64,000 nt of DNA, from contig JBCCGT010000015.1 in assembly GCA_039029135.1 (NCBI GenBank), forward strand, positions 61,572 to 125,571. Direction: 5' to 3'. A program made the translations under genes and the position numbers. The DNA comes from JALZVT01 sp039029135. GTDB lineage: Bacteria > Pseudomonadota > Gammaproteobacteria > Pseudomonadales > Azotimanducaceae. Below are positions 33,919 to 43,471 of the stretch, piece by piece; within the stretch, counting starts at the first letter, position 1, and each line of letters opens with the position of its first letter. The notes below the pieces were generated by a model. It saw only the letters and a list, made by a program, of their open reading frames with translations, had not been told where the DNA came from and did not search any database.

Positions 33919-35583
33919 ATGCGCGGTCGACAGATTTTCATGGACAGCCTGCTCGCGCACGGCGTCGACAAGATTTTCGGCAACCCGGGGACCACCGAGA
34001 ATCCGCTGCTGGACAGCCTGCTGGACTATCCCGACATCGACTACATCGTGCACCTGCACGAGGGCGTCGCCGCGTCCGCGGCCAGTTTCTATGCGCAGGC
34101 GGCCAACAAACCGACCGTGCTGAACCTGCACGTGGCGCCCGGTCTGGGCAACGGCATCGGCGGCATCTACGGCGCGCTCAAGGCGCGCTCGCCGGTCGTC
34201 GTCACGGCCGGCCAGCAGGACACCCGCATGCGCATGCGCTCCCCGCTGCTGAGCCACGACCTGGTGGCGATGGCGGCGCCGGTGACCAAGTGGAGCGCGC
34301 AGCCGGCCAGCGCCGACGAGATGGCGCCGCTCATGCAGCGCGCGTTTCGCATCGCCTGCGAACCGCCGATGGGACCGGTGTTCGTCGCGCTGCCGATCGA
34401 CGTCATGGAACAGGAGAGCGAGATCAGGGCCGGCACCTTCGGCCGCGCGTTCGACGCCGTCACGCCCGATCCTCGCGGCGTCAGTGATCTGTGCGCGCTG
34501 CGGGCGGCCGCGCGCTCGCCCGCAATCGTCGCCGGCGACGAGGTCGCGCGCGGCGGCGCCTTCCACGGTCTGGTGGCGCTCGCAGAGAGGATCGGTGCGC
34601 CGGTGTTTAACGAACCGCTGCGCGCCCAGCTGCCGTTCCCCAATCGCCACGCCAGCTACGTCGGCCGTCTGCCGCTGGAAGCAGCCAGCATGCGCCGGGC
34701 GCTGGCGGACCACGATCTGGTGCTGGTCATTGGCGGCGCGCAGTTCGACGAGGTCTGGTTCGACGAAGGGGATCCATTCCCTGACGGCGCAAAGCGCGTG
34801 CAGATCGAGCGCGTGCGTTCCGACATCGGCCAGGACTACGCGGTCGATCTCGGCCTGTACGGGGATCTGGCGCAGACGCTCGGACTCGTCCTCGAAGGCC
34901 TCGAAGAGCAAGCCATGTCGGGCGTCGCGGAACGCAATGCCGCGCTTGCCGCACGGCGCGCGGGGCTCGATGAGCAGGCCGAGGTGAGTCTCGCCCGCGT
35001 ACACGACGCCGTGCCGATGGCGCCGGCCCGCGCGCTCGCCGAGATCGCGGCCGCGCTGCCCCCCGGCGCGACCGTGGTCGACGAGACCATCACCGCGTCG
35101 GTCGAACTCGCCCGGGTTTTCGATTTCTCGCAGCCCGGCGACTACTACGGCGGTCGCGGCGGCGGCATCGGCCAGGGCATCGCCGGCGCGCTCGGCGTCC
35201 AGGTGGCGCACCCCGATCGGCCAGTGCTCGCGCTGTCGGGCGACGGTTCGGCCATGTATTCGATCCAGGCGCTGTGGACGGCGGCCCACCACGATTTGCC
35301 GATCGTGTTCGTGATCCTGTCGAATCGCGAGTACCGGGTGCTGAAGCACAACATGGACATCTATCGCGCGCGGTTCCAGACCCATTCGAACAAGCCCTAT
35401 CCGAACATGGATCTAACGAACCCCACCCTGGGCTTCGTCGATATCGCGGCCGGCTATGGCATAGAGGGCGTCCAGGTGACCGAAGCGAGCGAGCTCGGCG
35501 ACGCCGTGCGCCGCGCGTTCGCAAGCGGCAAGCCGGCGCTCATCGATGTGGTGGTCTCGGGCAAGGAATACGGCATGGACTAG
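33919..35583 (+). CDS. Thiamine diphosphate-dependent enzyme (benzoylformate decarboxylase/acetolactate synthase family)
   Basis: The ATG at 33919 follows a strong AAGGAG and gives 554 residues. The three ThDP-enzyme domains are visible: N-terminal Pyr domain with the activating glutamate in LHEGVAAS, central domain with ADHDLVLVIGGAQFDE, and C-terminal PP domain with the cofactor motif LSGDGSAMYS...VILSN. It probably decarboxylates or ligates a 2-oxoacid. It ends the acyl-CoA dehydrogenase-UGSC cluster, suggesting one catabolic route, whose substrate I cannot name. Confidence 0.88.
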   Translation: MRGRQIFMDSLLAHGVDKIFGNPGTTENPLLDSLLDYPDIDYIVHLHEGVAASAASFYAQAANKPTVLNLHVAPGLGNGIGGIYGALKARSPVVVTAGQQDTRMRMRSPLLSHDLVAMAAPVTKWSAQPASADEMAPLMQRAFRIACEPPMGPVFVALPIDVMEQESEIRAGTFGRAFDAVTPDPRGVSDLCALRAAARSPAIVAGDEVARGGAFHGLVALAERIGAPVFNEPLRAQLPFPNRHASYVGRLPLEAASMRRALADHDLVLVIGGAQFDEVWFDEGDPFPDGAKRVQIERVRSDIGQDYAVDLGLYGDLAQTLGLVLEGLEEQAMSGVAERNAALAARRAGLDEQAEVSLARVHDAVPMAPARALAEIAAALPPGATVVDETITASVELARVFDFSQPGDYYGGRGGGIGQGIAGALGVQVAHPDRPVLALSGDGSAMYSIQALWTAAHHDLPIVFVILSNREYRVLKHNMDIYRARFQTHSNKPYPNMDLTNPTLGFVDIAAGYGIEGVQVTEASELGDAVRRAFASGKPALIDVVVSGKEYGMD

Positions 35584-35622
35584 CGTCCTGCAAAGCAGCA
35601 GGCCGCTCGCGAACGCGATGCG

Positions 35623-36579
35623 CTAGACAAAATGCATAGCGACGAGGTCCTTCAGGGACACGTGACCCAGCAGCCGATCGTCGGCATCCACCACCGGCAG
35701 TTCGCCGATGCGAAAGCGCTCGAATAGCGCCACCGCGTCGGTGGCCAGCGCGTCCTGCACAATTCGGCGGCAGTCGGCGGTCATCACGGCCGCCACGTTC
35801 TGCGTCAATAGATTCGAAGAACGCACGAGCCGGCGCAGGTCGCCATCCGTGAAGACACCCGCGAGGATCGACTCGCGCGTGACAAAGGCGGCGCCAGTGC
35901 GCTGCTGCGTAATCGCATCGAGCGCGGCGGTGACGTCGGCGCTCGCGTCGACCACCGCGGTCTCGTCCAGGCTCCGCATCACCTCGGCCACCGTCATCAG
36001 GCTGCGTCCGAGCGCACCGCCGGGATGAAAGCGCGCATAGTCGGCGCGCGAAAAGTTGCGTGCCTTCATCAAGGCCAGCGCCAACGCATCGCCCAGCGCT
36101 AGCAGGGCGGTCGTGGACACGCTGGGCGCCATACCGATCGGACAGGCTTCGCGCACCCGGCCCACGTCGACAACGACGTCCGCGGCCTGTGCCAGCGGTG
36201 ACTCCCGCGCGCCGGTCAGCGCGATCAGCGCACAGCCAACGCGACGCAGCTCGGGCACGAGGCGCAGCAGCTCCTCCGACGCGCCGCTGTTCGACATTGC
36301 GATCACCACGTCGTCCGCGCGCAGCCGACCCAGATCACCGTGCATCGCCTCGGCGGGATGCAGCGCGAAACTGGGGGTACCGGTGCTCGCCAGCGTCGCG
36401 CTGAGCTTCTGACCGATCAGCCAGGGCTTGCCGATGCCGGTTACCACCACGTGTCCCGAACAGCCGAGTAAACGCTCGAGCGCGGCGTCGAAGCTGGCGT
36501 CGAGCCCGCTCGCCAGACGCTCGAGCGCGGCCGCCTCCTGACGCAGCACATCGCGGCCGAAATCCAGCAGGTCTGACAT
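35623..36579 (-). CDS. kdsD: Arabinose-5-phosphate isomerase family (KpsF/GutQ/KdsD)
   Basis: An N-terminal SIS domain (TLASTGTPSFALHPAEAMHGDLG; SNSGASEE; EACPIGMAPSVSTTALLALGDALA) is followed by two CBS motifs from about residue 205. The family converts ribulose-5-phosphate to arabinose-5-phosphate for Kdo synthesis. The usual GKSG/GKAG loop reads GKPWLIG here, a change near the substrate site worth noting. HPGGALGR, typical of KdsD, is intact. No other Kdo or lipopolysaccharide genes are adjacent. Starts at ATG 36579. Confidence 0.87.
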   Translation of the reverse strand: MSDLLDFGRDVLRQEAAALERLASGLDASFDAALERLLGCSGHVVVTGIGKPWLIGQKLSATLASTGTPSFALHPAEAMHGDLGRLRADDVVIAMSNSGASEELLRLVPELRRVGCALIALTGARESPLAQAADVVVDVGRVREACPIGMAPSVSTTALLALGDALALALMKARNFSRADYARFHPGGALGRSLMTVAEVMRSLDETAVVDASADVTAALDAITQQRTGAAFVTRESILAGVFTDGDLRRLVRSSNLLTQNVAAVMTADCRRIVQDALATDAVALFERFRIGELPVVDADDRLLGHVSLKDLVAMHFV

Positions 36580-36758
36580 CCAATACTCTCTCGTGCGCCG
36601 TCAAAAAGCGCTGTCGCGACGTAGCTCGGACCATACAATGAGCGACCAACGATGCAAGCTGATGCGTCGTTGATCCGCGAACGCCGAACGGCCCATCGCG
36701 CCGCGCGCGTTCGGCCAGCACGCACACCAACACGCACAGCAAAAGGCAGAAGCAGCGC

Positions 36759-37340
36759 ATGCAAATCTACGGCGACCTGATATCCGGCAACTGCCTGAAG
36801 GTGAAGTACACGGCCGACTGGCTGGGACTCGACTATGACTGGGTGGACGTCGACATCATGCAGGGGCAGTCGCGCACGGATGACTTCCTCACGCACAACC
36901 CGGCCGGCCAGGTGCCGACCGTGGTGTTCGCCGACGGCAGGGCGCTCGCGCAGTCGAACGCGATCATTCGCTATCTCGCTCGCGACTCTGCCCTGCTGCC
37001 GGCCGACGCCTTCGAGCGCGCGAAGGTCGACGAGTGGCTATTCTGGGAGCAGTACAGCCACGAGCCTTACGTCGCGGTTTGTCGCTTCCAGATGGTCTAC
37101 GAGAAGCGCGCGGCCAGCGAGCGCGACGCCTGGCGCGTCGAGCGCGGTGAGGCCGCGCTCGATCTGCTGGAGCGCACGCTAAGCGAGCCCCGCTGGCTGG
37201 TCGCAGACGCGCTGAGCGTCGCCGACATCAGCCTCTATGGCTATACGGCGCTGGCCCACGAGGGCGGTTTCGACCTCACCGGTCGCCCGGGCATCGCGGC
37301 CTGGCTAGACCGCACGCGCGGCGCTCTGGGGCTCGGCTGA
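36759..37340 (+). CDS. Glutathione S-transferase
   Basis: A 193-residue GST. The thioredoxin-like N domain has SGNCLKVKYTADWLGL, the cis-proline motif QVPTVVF and the glutathione-gamma-glutamyl contact QSNAIIRYLA. The helical C domain has the conserved VADISLYGY motif. SGNC at the active position suggests a serine or cysteine type (theta/beta-like). It may conjugate glutathione made by the GshA encoded in this window, but the genes are unlinked. Confidence 0.88.
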   Translation: MQIYGDLISGNCLKVKYTADWLGLDYDWVDVDIMQGQSRTDDFLTHNPAGQVPTVVFADGRALAQSNAIIRYLARDSALLPADAFERAKVDEWLFWEQYSHEPYVAVCRFQMVYEKRAASERDAWRVERGEAALDLLERTLSEPRWLVADALSVADISLYGYTALAHEGGFDLTGRPGIAAWLDRTRGALGLG

Positions 37341-37434
37341 GCAGCGCGGCCTGCGCCCGAGCGCCGCAACGCTGACGCGACGCCCTGTGTTGACACCGCC
37401 GGGCGAGTTCCGCAGCAGGGTCTAGACTTGCTGG

Positions 37435-40251
37435 ATGACCGTCGATCCCTTGCCCCTGTTGCGGCGCGCTACGCTCGCGGGCTGCGGCATCATCCTCGTG
37501 ACGGGATGGATCAGCGCGGGTGCCGACATCTACCAGCCCGGCCTGATCGGCTGGAGCCGCGCGCTGGTCGTTTTGCTGGGCGTAACGCTGGTGGGCGCAA
37601 GCTACGCAGGGCTGACTGACAGCCGCCTGAGCCAGCGCCTCTTCGTCGCCTACTTCCACCTGTTCACACTGCATGCGGCGCTGGCGCTGTGGCAGTCCCA
37701 GGCCAACCCGATGGTGCTGGCCGGCGTGCTGCTGGTGGTCGCAACCATCAGCGGTCTGCTCGGCCGCGTCGAGTACGTGCGGCGGTACTGCGCGTTCGCC
37801 GCCGTGGTGCTGCTGGTCGCGACCAACGCGACACCCGATCCGCTGATACTGCCGTCGCTCGCGTCGACCTACATCGTCTGCTTCGTGGCGCTGATCGCGC
37901 TGGTGATCGGCACGATCGAGCGCATGAAGCTTGAGAACGAACGAAACCAGCAGATTCTCAGCGGCCTCTTCGAGCAGTCGACGGACGCCCTGCTGTACTT
38001 TGCGGCGGACAGCGAGGCGGTGCTGCGGGTCAACGATCGCGCGCGCGATCTGTTCGGTCACGGGGATACGAGCGCGATGGGCGCGACGCTGATCGCGGCG
38101 GCGGCGCGCGCGGCACCCGACGCAGAGGACCGCGCCCAGCAGCCGCTCGCGCGGTTGATCAGGAACGGCTCGTTCGAGTGCAACATGCCGATCAAGGTCA
38201 CCGGTGACCGCGAGGTTTGGGTAGAGGCCAGCTTCGCGCCGATTGCAGCGGGACACGAGCGCATCATCCTGTGTCGCGTCGCCGACATCACCGAGCGCCG
38301 CCGTCACACGATGCAGCTGCGGCACACGACGCGCCTGCTCGACCGGGCGCAGCGGCTCGCGCGACTCGGCGGCTGGGAGTTCTTCGTCCACGAAGATCGC
38401 TGGGCGGTCACCGACGCGGGCGCCGAGATGCTCGAGCTGCCCGCCAGCGCCGACACGCAGACCGTGCTCTCGCTGTTTCCGCCCGCCGAGCGACGCCGCG
38501 TCAGAAGCGCTTTCGCCGAGACGCTCAACGGCATCAGCTTCAACATCATGGCGGACGTCCGCACGTTGCAAAGCGCGCGCCCACTAAAACTGCAGCTCGT
38601 CGGCGAGCCGATTCGCGGCGCCCAGGGCATAGCGACCATCTACGGCGTGTTCGCCGACATCACGGCGCAGCAGCGGCGCGAAGACGATCTGAAAGACGCG
38701 CGCGACGCGGCCGAACAGGCCGCGATAACGCGCACCCAGTTTCTCGCCAACATGAGTCACGAGATCCGTACTCCGATGAACGGCGTCATTGGGATGACGT
38801 CGCTGCTGTCGCAGACGACGCTGGACGAGGCGCAGCAGGACTATGTGCAGACCATTCGCTCCTCCGGCGAGTCGTTGCTGTTCGTGCTGAACGAGATCCT
38901 CGATTTCTCGAAGCTAGAGGCACAGCAGGTAGAGCTGGAGCGGCAGGCTTTCGAACTGGAAGAGTGTGTCTTCGAAGCACTGGCGATCGTCGCACCGACG
39001 CTGCACGACAAACCGGTGGAGCTGCTGTGTCACGTCGAGACCGGGGAGCAGCGCTGTTTCGTTGGTGACGTGCAGCGACTGCGGCAGGTGTTGGTTAACC
39101 TGCTGTCCAACGCCGCCAAGTTCACCGCCGAGGGTGAGATTTTCGTCGGCGTGACCGTAAAGCCACAGGGCAAGGATCTGCGACTCGATTTCGAAGTGCG
39201 CGATACCGGCATCGGCATCCCCAGCGACACGGCGGCCCGCCTGTTTCAACCCTTCACCCAGGCAGACAGCTCCACGACGCGCCGCTTCGGCGGCACCGGA
39301 TTAGGGCTCTCGATCTGTCGGGGACTGGTCGATCTGATGGGCGGCCAGATATGGCTCGACAGCGAGCCCGGTGTCGGCACCTCGTTTCACTTCTGCGTGC
39401 TCACCCAGGCCGCACAGAATCAGCCCCGTGTCGACGTTGCCAGGCTGCGCGGGGTTCGCGTGCTGGCAGTGGACGACAATGCTACCAACCGACGCATCAT
39501 CGGCGCGCAGCTCAGCGCGCTTGGCTGCAGCGCCGTCGCGGTGCCCAGCGGCCAGGCGGCGCTGGTGGAGGTACAGGAGCAGATCGAACTGAACGCGCAG
39601 CCCTTCGCCGTCGTGGTGACCGACATGCAGATGCCCGACATGGACGGCGTCGAGCTGATCCGTCGCCTGCACGCGCAGACGCCGCCGGACGCGCGGCCCA
39701 CGCCGGCGGTCCTGCTCAGCTCGCTGGACGTACGTTCGCAGTGGCGCGAACACTTCAAGGCGATCGCGCACAAACCGATCCGCAGCCGCGACCTCGCGCA
39801 GGCGCTGGCGCGCGCGCTCGACTTGCAGACGCAGGTGACGCAGGCACCGCAGCCCGCGCTGCCCGACTTCGGCCACTACGCCGTTCTTATTGCCGAAGAC
39901 AATCTGGTCAATCAGCGCGTCGCTGCCGCGATGCTGAAGAAGCTTGGCGTCGAGGCCGACATCGTCGGCAACGGTCTGGAGGCGATCACGGCGCTGGCGA
40001 CCCGCGCCTATGACGTCGTGCTGATGGACGTCCAGATGCCGGAGCTGGACGGTCTCGAGGCGACCCGCCGGATCCGCGCCGACCAACGCCTGCCGCAGCC
40101 GCACATTGTCGCCATGACGGCGAACGCGACCAGCGGCGACCGGCAGAACTGCATGTCGGCCGGTATGAACGATTTTGTGGCTAAACCGGTACGGCTCGGC
40201 GACGTGCAGGAAGCGCTACAGCGTTTGGGCGCCGCGCGCGCTGCGTCCTAG
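37435..40251 (+). CDS. Hybrid sensor histidine kinase with two receiver domains
   Basis: A 938-residue BarA/TorS-like kinase. About six membrane helices occupy residues 10-165. Two PAS-like regions follow, then HisKA (H442 in NMSHEIRTPMN) and HATPase (DTGIGIP; GGTGLGLSI). REC1 has D730 (VVTDMQMPD) and REC2 has D865 (LMDVQMPE). There is no Hpt domain, so a separate phosphotransfer protein is expected. The TAG stop shares bases with the TAG of the convergent M48 gene (CTAG). It has no adjacent regulator. Confidence 0.92.
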   Translation: MTVDPLPLLRRATLAGCGIILVTGWISAGADIYQPGLIGWSRALVVLLGVTLVGASYAGLTDSRLSQRLFVAYFHLFTLHAALALWQSQANPMVLAGVLLVVATISGLLGRVEYVRRYCAFAAVVLLVATNATPDPLILPSLASTYIVCFVALIALVIGTIERMKLENERNQQILSGLFEQSTDALLYFAADSEAVLRVNDRARDLFGHGDTSAMGATLIAAAARAAPDAEDRAQQPLARLIRNGSFECNMPIKVTGDREVWVEASFAPIAAGHERIILCRVADITERRRHTMQLRHTTRLLDRAQRLARLGGWEFFVHEDRWAVTDAGAEMLELPASADTQTVLSLFPPAERRRVRSAFAETLNGISFNIMADVRTLQSARPLKLQLVGEPIRGAQGIATIYGVFADITAQQRREDDLKDARDAAEQAAITRTQFLANMSHEIRTPMNGVIGMTSLLSQTTLDEAQQDYVQTIRSSGESLLFVLNEILDFSKLEAQQVELERQAFELEECVFEALAIVAPTLHDKPVELLCHVETGEQRCFVGDVQRLRQVLVNLLSNAAKFTAEGEIFVGVTVKPQGKDLRLDFEVRDTGIGIPSDTAARLFQPFTQADSSTTRRFGGTGLGLSICRGLVDLMGGQIWLDSEPGVGTSFHFCVLTQAAQNQPRVDVARLRGVRVLAVDDNATNRRIIGAQLSALGCSAVAVPSGQAALVEVQEQIELNAQPFAVVVTDMQMPDMDGVELIRRLHAQTPPDARPTPAVLLSSLDVRSQWREHFKAIAHKPIRSRDLAQALARALDLQTQVTQAPQPALPDFGHYAVLIAEDNLVNQRVAAAMLKKLGVEADIVGNGLEAITALATRAYDVVLMDVQMPELDGLEATRRIRADQRLPQPHIVAMTANATSGDRQNCMSAGMNDFVAKPVRLGDVQEALQRLGAARAAS

Positions 40252-41495
40252 TCGGGTTCGACGGCCGCGTCCAGCGCCTGACTGACGAAGTTGCGCGAGA
40301 TGCCGAGACCGTCGGCGATCATGTTCAGCACTTCGCGCTCTTCGTCTTCAATCATGTCTTCGGCGCGAGCGACCAGACACAGATCCCGCAGCACCTGGAT
40401 GCGCTGCGGCTCGGTGGCCTGCTCCTTCACCTGCCCGATGCGGTCTGCTAGATCCCGCTCCAGCGCGTCGAGATCGAGGCTGTCGGTGAATGCGTCCTTG
40501 CCAAAAAACTTCTCGAACAGCGCGATCTCGTCTTCGCTGATACCGCCGTGGGCGTTGGCAACCACGAGGGCACCCGCGAACAGGAGCCGCCGCATGGCCT
40601 CCGCGGTCTCGGTGCGACCTTCTAGATAGCTCGGCTCCATCAGGCTCATCAGCCCCTGCACGCCCACCTCGAGATTGTCCGCATCGGTGCCGTCGGCGCG
40701 CATGAACTCCGAATCATGGAACAGCTTTAGCGCATGCACGCGCAGGGGGCTGAAGGGATGGGTCGAGAACCAGTCTTCTTTGGGCGCGCCGGCACCGGGC
40801 TCGGCGTCCTCGATCTGCATCTCGTCGACCTGGTTGAGGAAGTCTTCCATGTTGAACTTGATGAAGTTGTCGTCCTCACCGGCGCCGGCGCCGTACATCG
40901 AGCGGCCCACAAGCCCCGAGGACAGCTTGAACAGCGAGCTCGCCACGGCCTGCAGGTCGCCCGCACAGTAGGCGCCGGCCCGGTCGGCGCTGATCTCCGC
41001 ATAGCGCGACCAGGTAAACAGCTGCAGCGCCAGCCGCGGATCCGGGCGCGTGTCGCCGCGCAGGATGTAGCCAATGGGAATGTCGTGATGCTGGTACACG
41101 TGATGGCCCAGCTCGTGGCCCATGACGAAGCGCAGCTCAGGTTCGGTAAACGCTTCCAACAGGCTCGAGGCGAACATCACGAACAGGCGACCGTCCTCCG
41201 GCTTGAAGCACATCGCGTTGAACTGCGCGCTCGCAAACACGTACAGCTCCAGCGGAATCTCCATGCCGAGCTTGCCGATGCAGTCGTCGGCCATGTCGTG
41301 CAGGGCCGGGGCCATGCCGCGGGTCAAGCGCACCGAGGTCGCCAGCAGGCGGCGGCGAATGCCCGTCGGCGTCTTCTCCTGCAGCCGCTCGAGCTGCTCG
41401 TTAACCCGCTTGACCGTGCGATCTTCGAGCAGCGTGTTGCACAGGTCGCGATCGCTGGAACAGCGGATGCGATCGGCTTCTTTCGATATGGACAT
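40248..41495 (-). CDS. Soluble M48-type metalloprotease with C-terminal TerB-like domain
   Basis: The zinc motif HELGHH (in VMGHELGHHVYQH) and the downstream glutamate in YAEISADRAGAY define an M48-type gluzincin. Unlike HtpX there are no membrane helices and no signal peptide, so it should be cytoplasmic. Residues from about 295 to the end resemble a TerB/DjlA-like helical domain (GGISEDEIALFEKFFG; DMIEDEEREVLNMIADGLGIS). That pairing suggests stress-linked proteolysis or peptide binding. Start at ATG 41495. Confidence 0.83.
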   Translation of the reverse strand: MSISKEADRIRCSSDRDLCNTLLEDRTVKRVNEQLERLQEKTPTGIRRRLLATSVRLTRGMAPALHDMADDCIGKLGMEIPLELYVFASAQFNAMCFKPEDGRLFVMFASSLLEAFTEPELRFVMGHELGHHVYQHHDIPIGYILRGDTRPDPRLALQLFTWSRYAEISADRAGAYCAGDLQAVASSLFKLSSGLVGRSMYGAGAGEDDNFIKFNMEDFLNQVDEMQIEDAEPGAGAPKEDWFSTHPFSPLRVHALKLFHDSEFMRADGTDADNLEVGVQGLMSLMEPSYLEGRTETAEAMRRLLFAGALVVANAHGGISEDEIALFEKFFGKDAFTDSLDLDALERDLADRIGQVKEQATEPQRIQVLRDLCLVARAEDMIEDEEREVLNMIADGLGISRNFVSQALDAAVEPD

Positions 41496-41614
41496 GGCTT
41501 AGCTGTACTCCCTCTGCGCCTGGTTGGCGATGACCCTCAGCCGCCTGGCCGGTGCCCGCCTCTGCTGGCCTCATTATGAAAGCCGCAGAGCCAAGCGCAA
41601 ATCGGCCGCGACGA

Positions 41615-42058
41615 CTAGGCGATCTCGGGTGCCGTCGACAGATACTCGGCAACGAAGCGGCGATCCAGCGGCGCGAGCGGCAGCAGCAGGGCCTCGGCCG
41701 GCTTAAACCAACCGAGCGCGCTGTGCTCCAGCGGCAGCACGGCCTCGCGGCTGCGCACCCCGAGAAACTGCACGCTCAGGTCGACGTCTTGCGAGCCGAC
41801 CAACCGGGCCAGTTGGGCCTGCACGCTGACGCGTCCCAGCCCGAGCTCTTCGGCCAACTCCCGACGCAGGCCCAGCGCGCTGTTCTCGCCGGGTTCCAGC
41901 TTGCCGCCGGGAAACTCCCAGCAACCCGCGTGGACCTTGCCGGCCGGTCGCTGGGCGAGCAGGTAGCGGCCGCGCCGCCGCAGGACGGCCGCGACGACCC
42001 GAATCGCCCGCCCGCTGTCTGTCGCACTGGTCGGCGCATCGTCGCGCAGGTCGGTCAC
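41615..42058 (-). CDS. mutT: MutT-like Nudix hydrolase
   Basis: The Nudix box is complete (GKLEPGENSALGLRRELAEE, then LG), preceded by GCWEFPGG as in MutT 8-oxo-dGTP diphosphatases. The C-terminal ALGWFKPAEALLLPLAP is also MutT-like. It would remove oxidised guanine nucleotides. The open frame reaches 42178, but the upstream part is unlike MutT; GTG 42058 gives a normal N-terminus and TTG 42073 is an alternative. Other Nudix substrates are possible. Confidence 0.8.
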   Translation of the reverse strand: MTDLRDDAPTSATDSGRAIRVVAAVLRRRGRYLLAQRPAGKVHAGCWEFPGGKLEPGENSALGLRRELAEELGLGRVSVQAQLARLVGSQDVDLSVQFLGVRSREAVLPLEHSALGWFKPAEALLLPLAPLDRRFVAEYLSTAPEIA

Positions 42059-42212
42059 GAAGTCTTGGCTCAAGGGAGTTCTCGCTGTGGTCCACCGAGC
42101 ATAAACTGCGTGCGGGGCAGCCGGCAGCCGCATCCGCCGCGCGTCGCGAAGCTGACCAACCGGATCTGCCGCCCGCACAACACCATCAGGACGAAGGCAG
42201 AGGAAACACCCA

Positions 42213-43463
42213 TTGCGTCGAGACCATCGATTCGACCCGCTGGCCGCGAACCGCCTCTACCTGCCGATCGCCGTGCTGTGGCTCGCCGTCGCGTGGTCTA
42301 TCGGCGCCTGCAGCACGCGACACTCTCCTCCCACCCCCGCGCCCACCCCCGCGCCAACCCCCGCGCCAACCGCTAACCCAGGCGCCTTCACGGTCATCGC
42401 CCATCGCGGCGCGAGCGGCTATCGCCCAGAGCACACGCTGGCCGCCTACGAGCTCGCAATCGCCCAGGGTGCCCACTTCATCGAGGTCGATCTCGTCCCC
42501 GTGGCCGACGGCACGCTGATCGTGCGCCACGAGAACGCGCTGGCCATGCATACCGCGGCCGGCCTGCGCGCCACCACCGACGTCGCCGAGCGCAAGCGCT
42601 TCAAGAATCGTCTCGGCACCAAGCGGATCGACGGCCGCGACGTCCGCGGTTGGTTCAGCGAAGACTTCACGCTGGCCGAGGTGCGCGCGCTGTACGCGCG
42701 GGAGCCGCTGCCCGAGTTGCGCACCGAGAGCGCAGACCACACGGGGCTGCGCGTGCCGACGCTAGAGGATGTGATCGCACTGCTGCAGCGCCCCGAATAC
42801 GCTCACGTCGGCCTGTACGCCGAACTAAAGCACCCGACCTATTTTTTACACACCGGCAGACGATTGGGCGGCGACGAGCGACCGATCGGCGTGGACACCG
42901 CGGCGCGGCTGGTCGACACCCTCGCGCGAACCGGCTTCACCGACCCGCGGCGGCTGTATTTGCAGTGCTTCGAGATCGCGACCCTGCGCCGTCTGCGGCA
43001 CGAGCTGCTGCCGGCCGCCGGCTTCGACGCGCCGCTGGTACAGCTAGTGGGCCCACCGAGTCGAGCGCCGTTCGATGTGATCCACGCGCGCGAGTTGGAC
43101 GCCGCGGCGTTCGCGGCCGCGTACGGCCCGCTGGCCGCAGCGCTCAAGCGCGAGCCGAGCTACGCGCTGTTCGCCGATTCTGCGTCGCTGCGCATCGCCC
43201 GCGCCGACTACGCCGCTGGCCTCGGGCCGCACAAGCGATCGCTGCGCGCGGTCGCCGAGGCCGCCGCGGGACTCGGCTTGGTGCTGCATCCCTATACCGT
43301 GCGGACGGAGTCCGCGTTCCTGACACCGAGCCGCGGCGCCGTCGCGACGACGGCCCGCGCGGAGTTGGACACACTGCGGCGCTGGGGCGCGACCGGCGTG
43401 TTCATCGACCAGCCAGACGTCGCCATCGAGTGGCTGAGGGACGCGACAGAAGCGTCCCAATAG
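42213..43463 (+). CDS. Glycerophosphodiester phosphodiesterase lipoprotein
   Basis: A GDPD-family TIM-barrel enzyme of the GlpQ type. Signature residues are in VIAHRGASGYRPEHT, FIEVDLVPVADG and YAELKHP. The N-terminus has a hydrophobic signal ending SIGAC, a lipobox, followed by a PTPA-repeat linker from short tandem DNA repeats (about 42331-42372). It would hydrolyse glycerophosphodiesters in the periplasm to glycerol-3-phosphate and alcohol. The start is TTG (42213), supported by AGAGGA upstream. Length 416. Confidence 0.88.
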   Translation: MRRDHRFDPLAANRLYLPIAVLWLAVAWSIGACSTRHSPPTPAPTPAPTPAPTANPGAFTVIAHRGASGYRPEHTLAAYELAIAQGAHFIEVDLVPVADGTLIVRHENALAMHTAAGLRATTDVAERKRFKNRLGTKRIDGRDVRGWFSEDFTLAEVRALYAREPLPELRTESADHTGLRVPTLEDVIALLQRPEYAHVGLYAELKHPTYFLHTGRRLGGDERPIGVDTAARLVDTLARTGFTDPRRLYLQCFEIATLRRLRHELLPAAGFDAPLVQLVGPPSRAPFDVIHARELDAAAFAAAYGPLAAALKREPSYALFADSASLRIARADYAAGLGPHKRSLRAVAEAAAGLGLVLHPYTVRTESAFLTPSRGAVATTARAELDTLRRWGATGVFIDQPDVAIEWLRDATEASQ

Positions 43464-43471
43464 CGCAGCGC

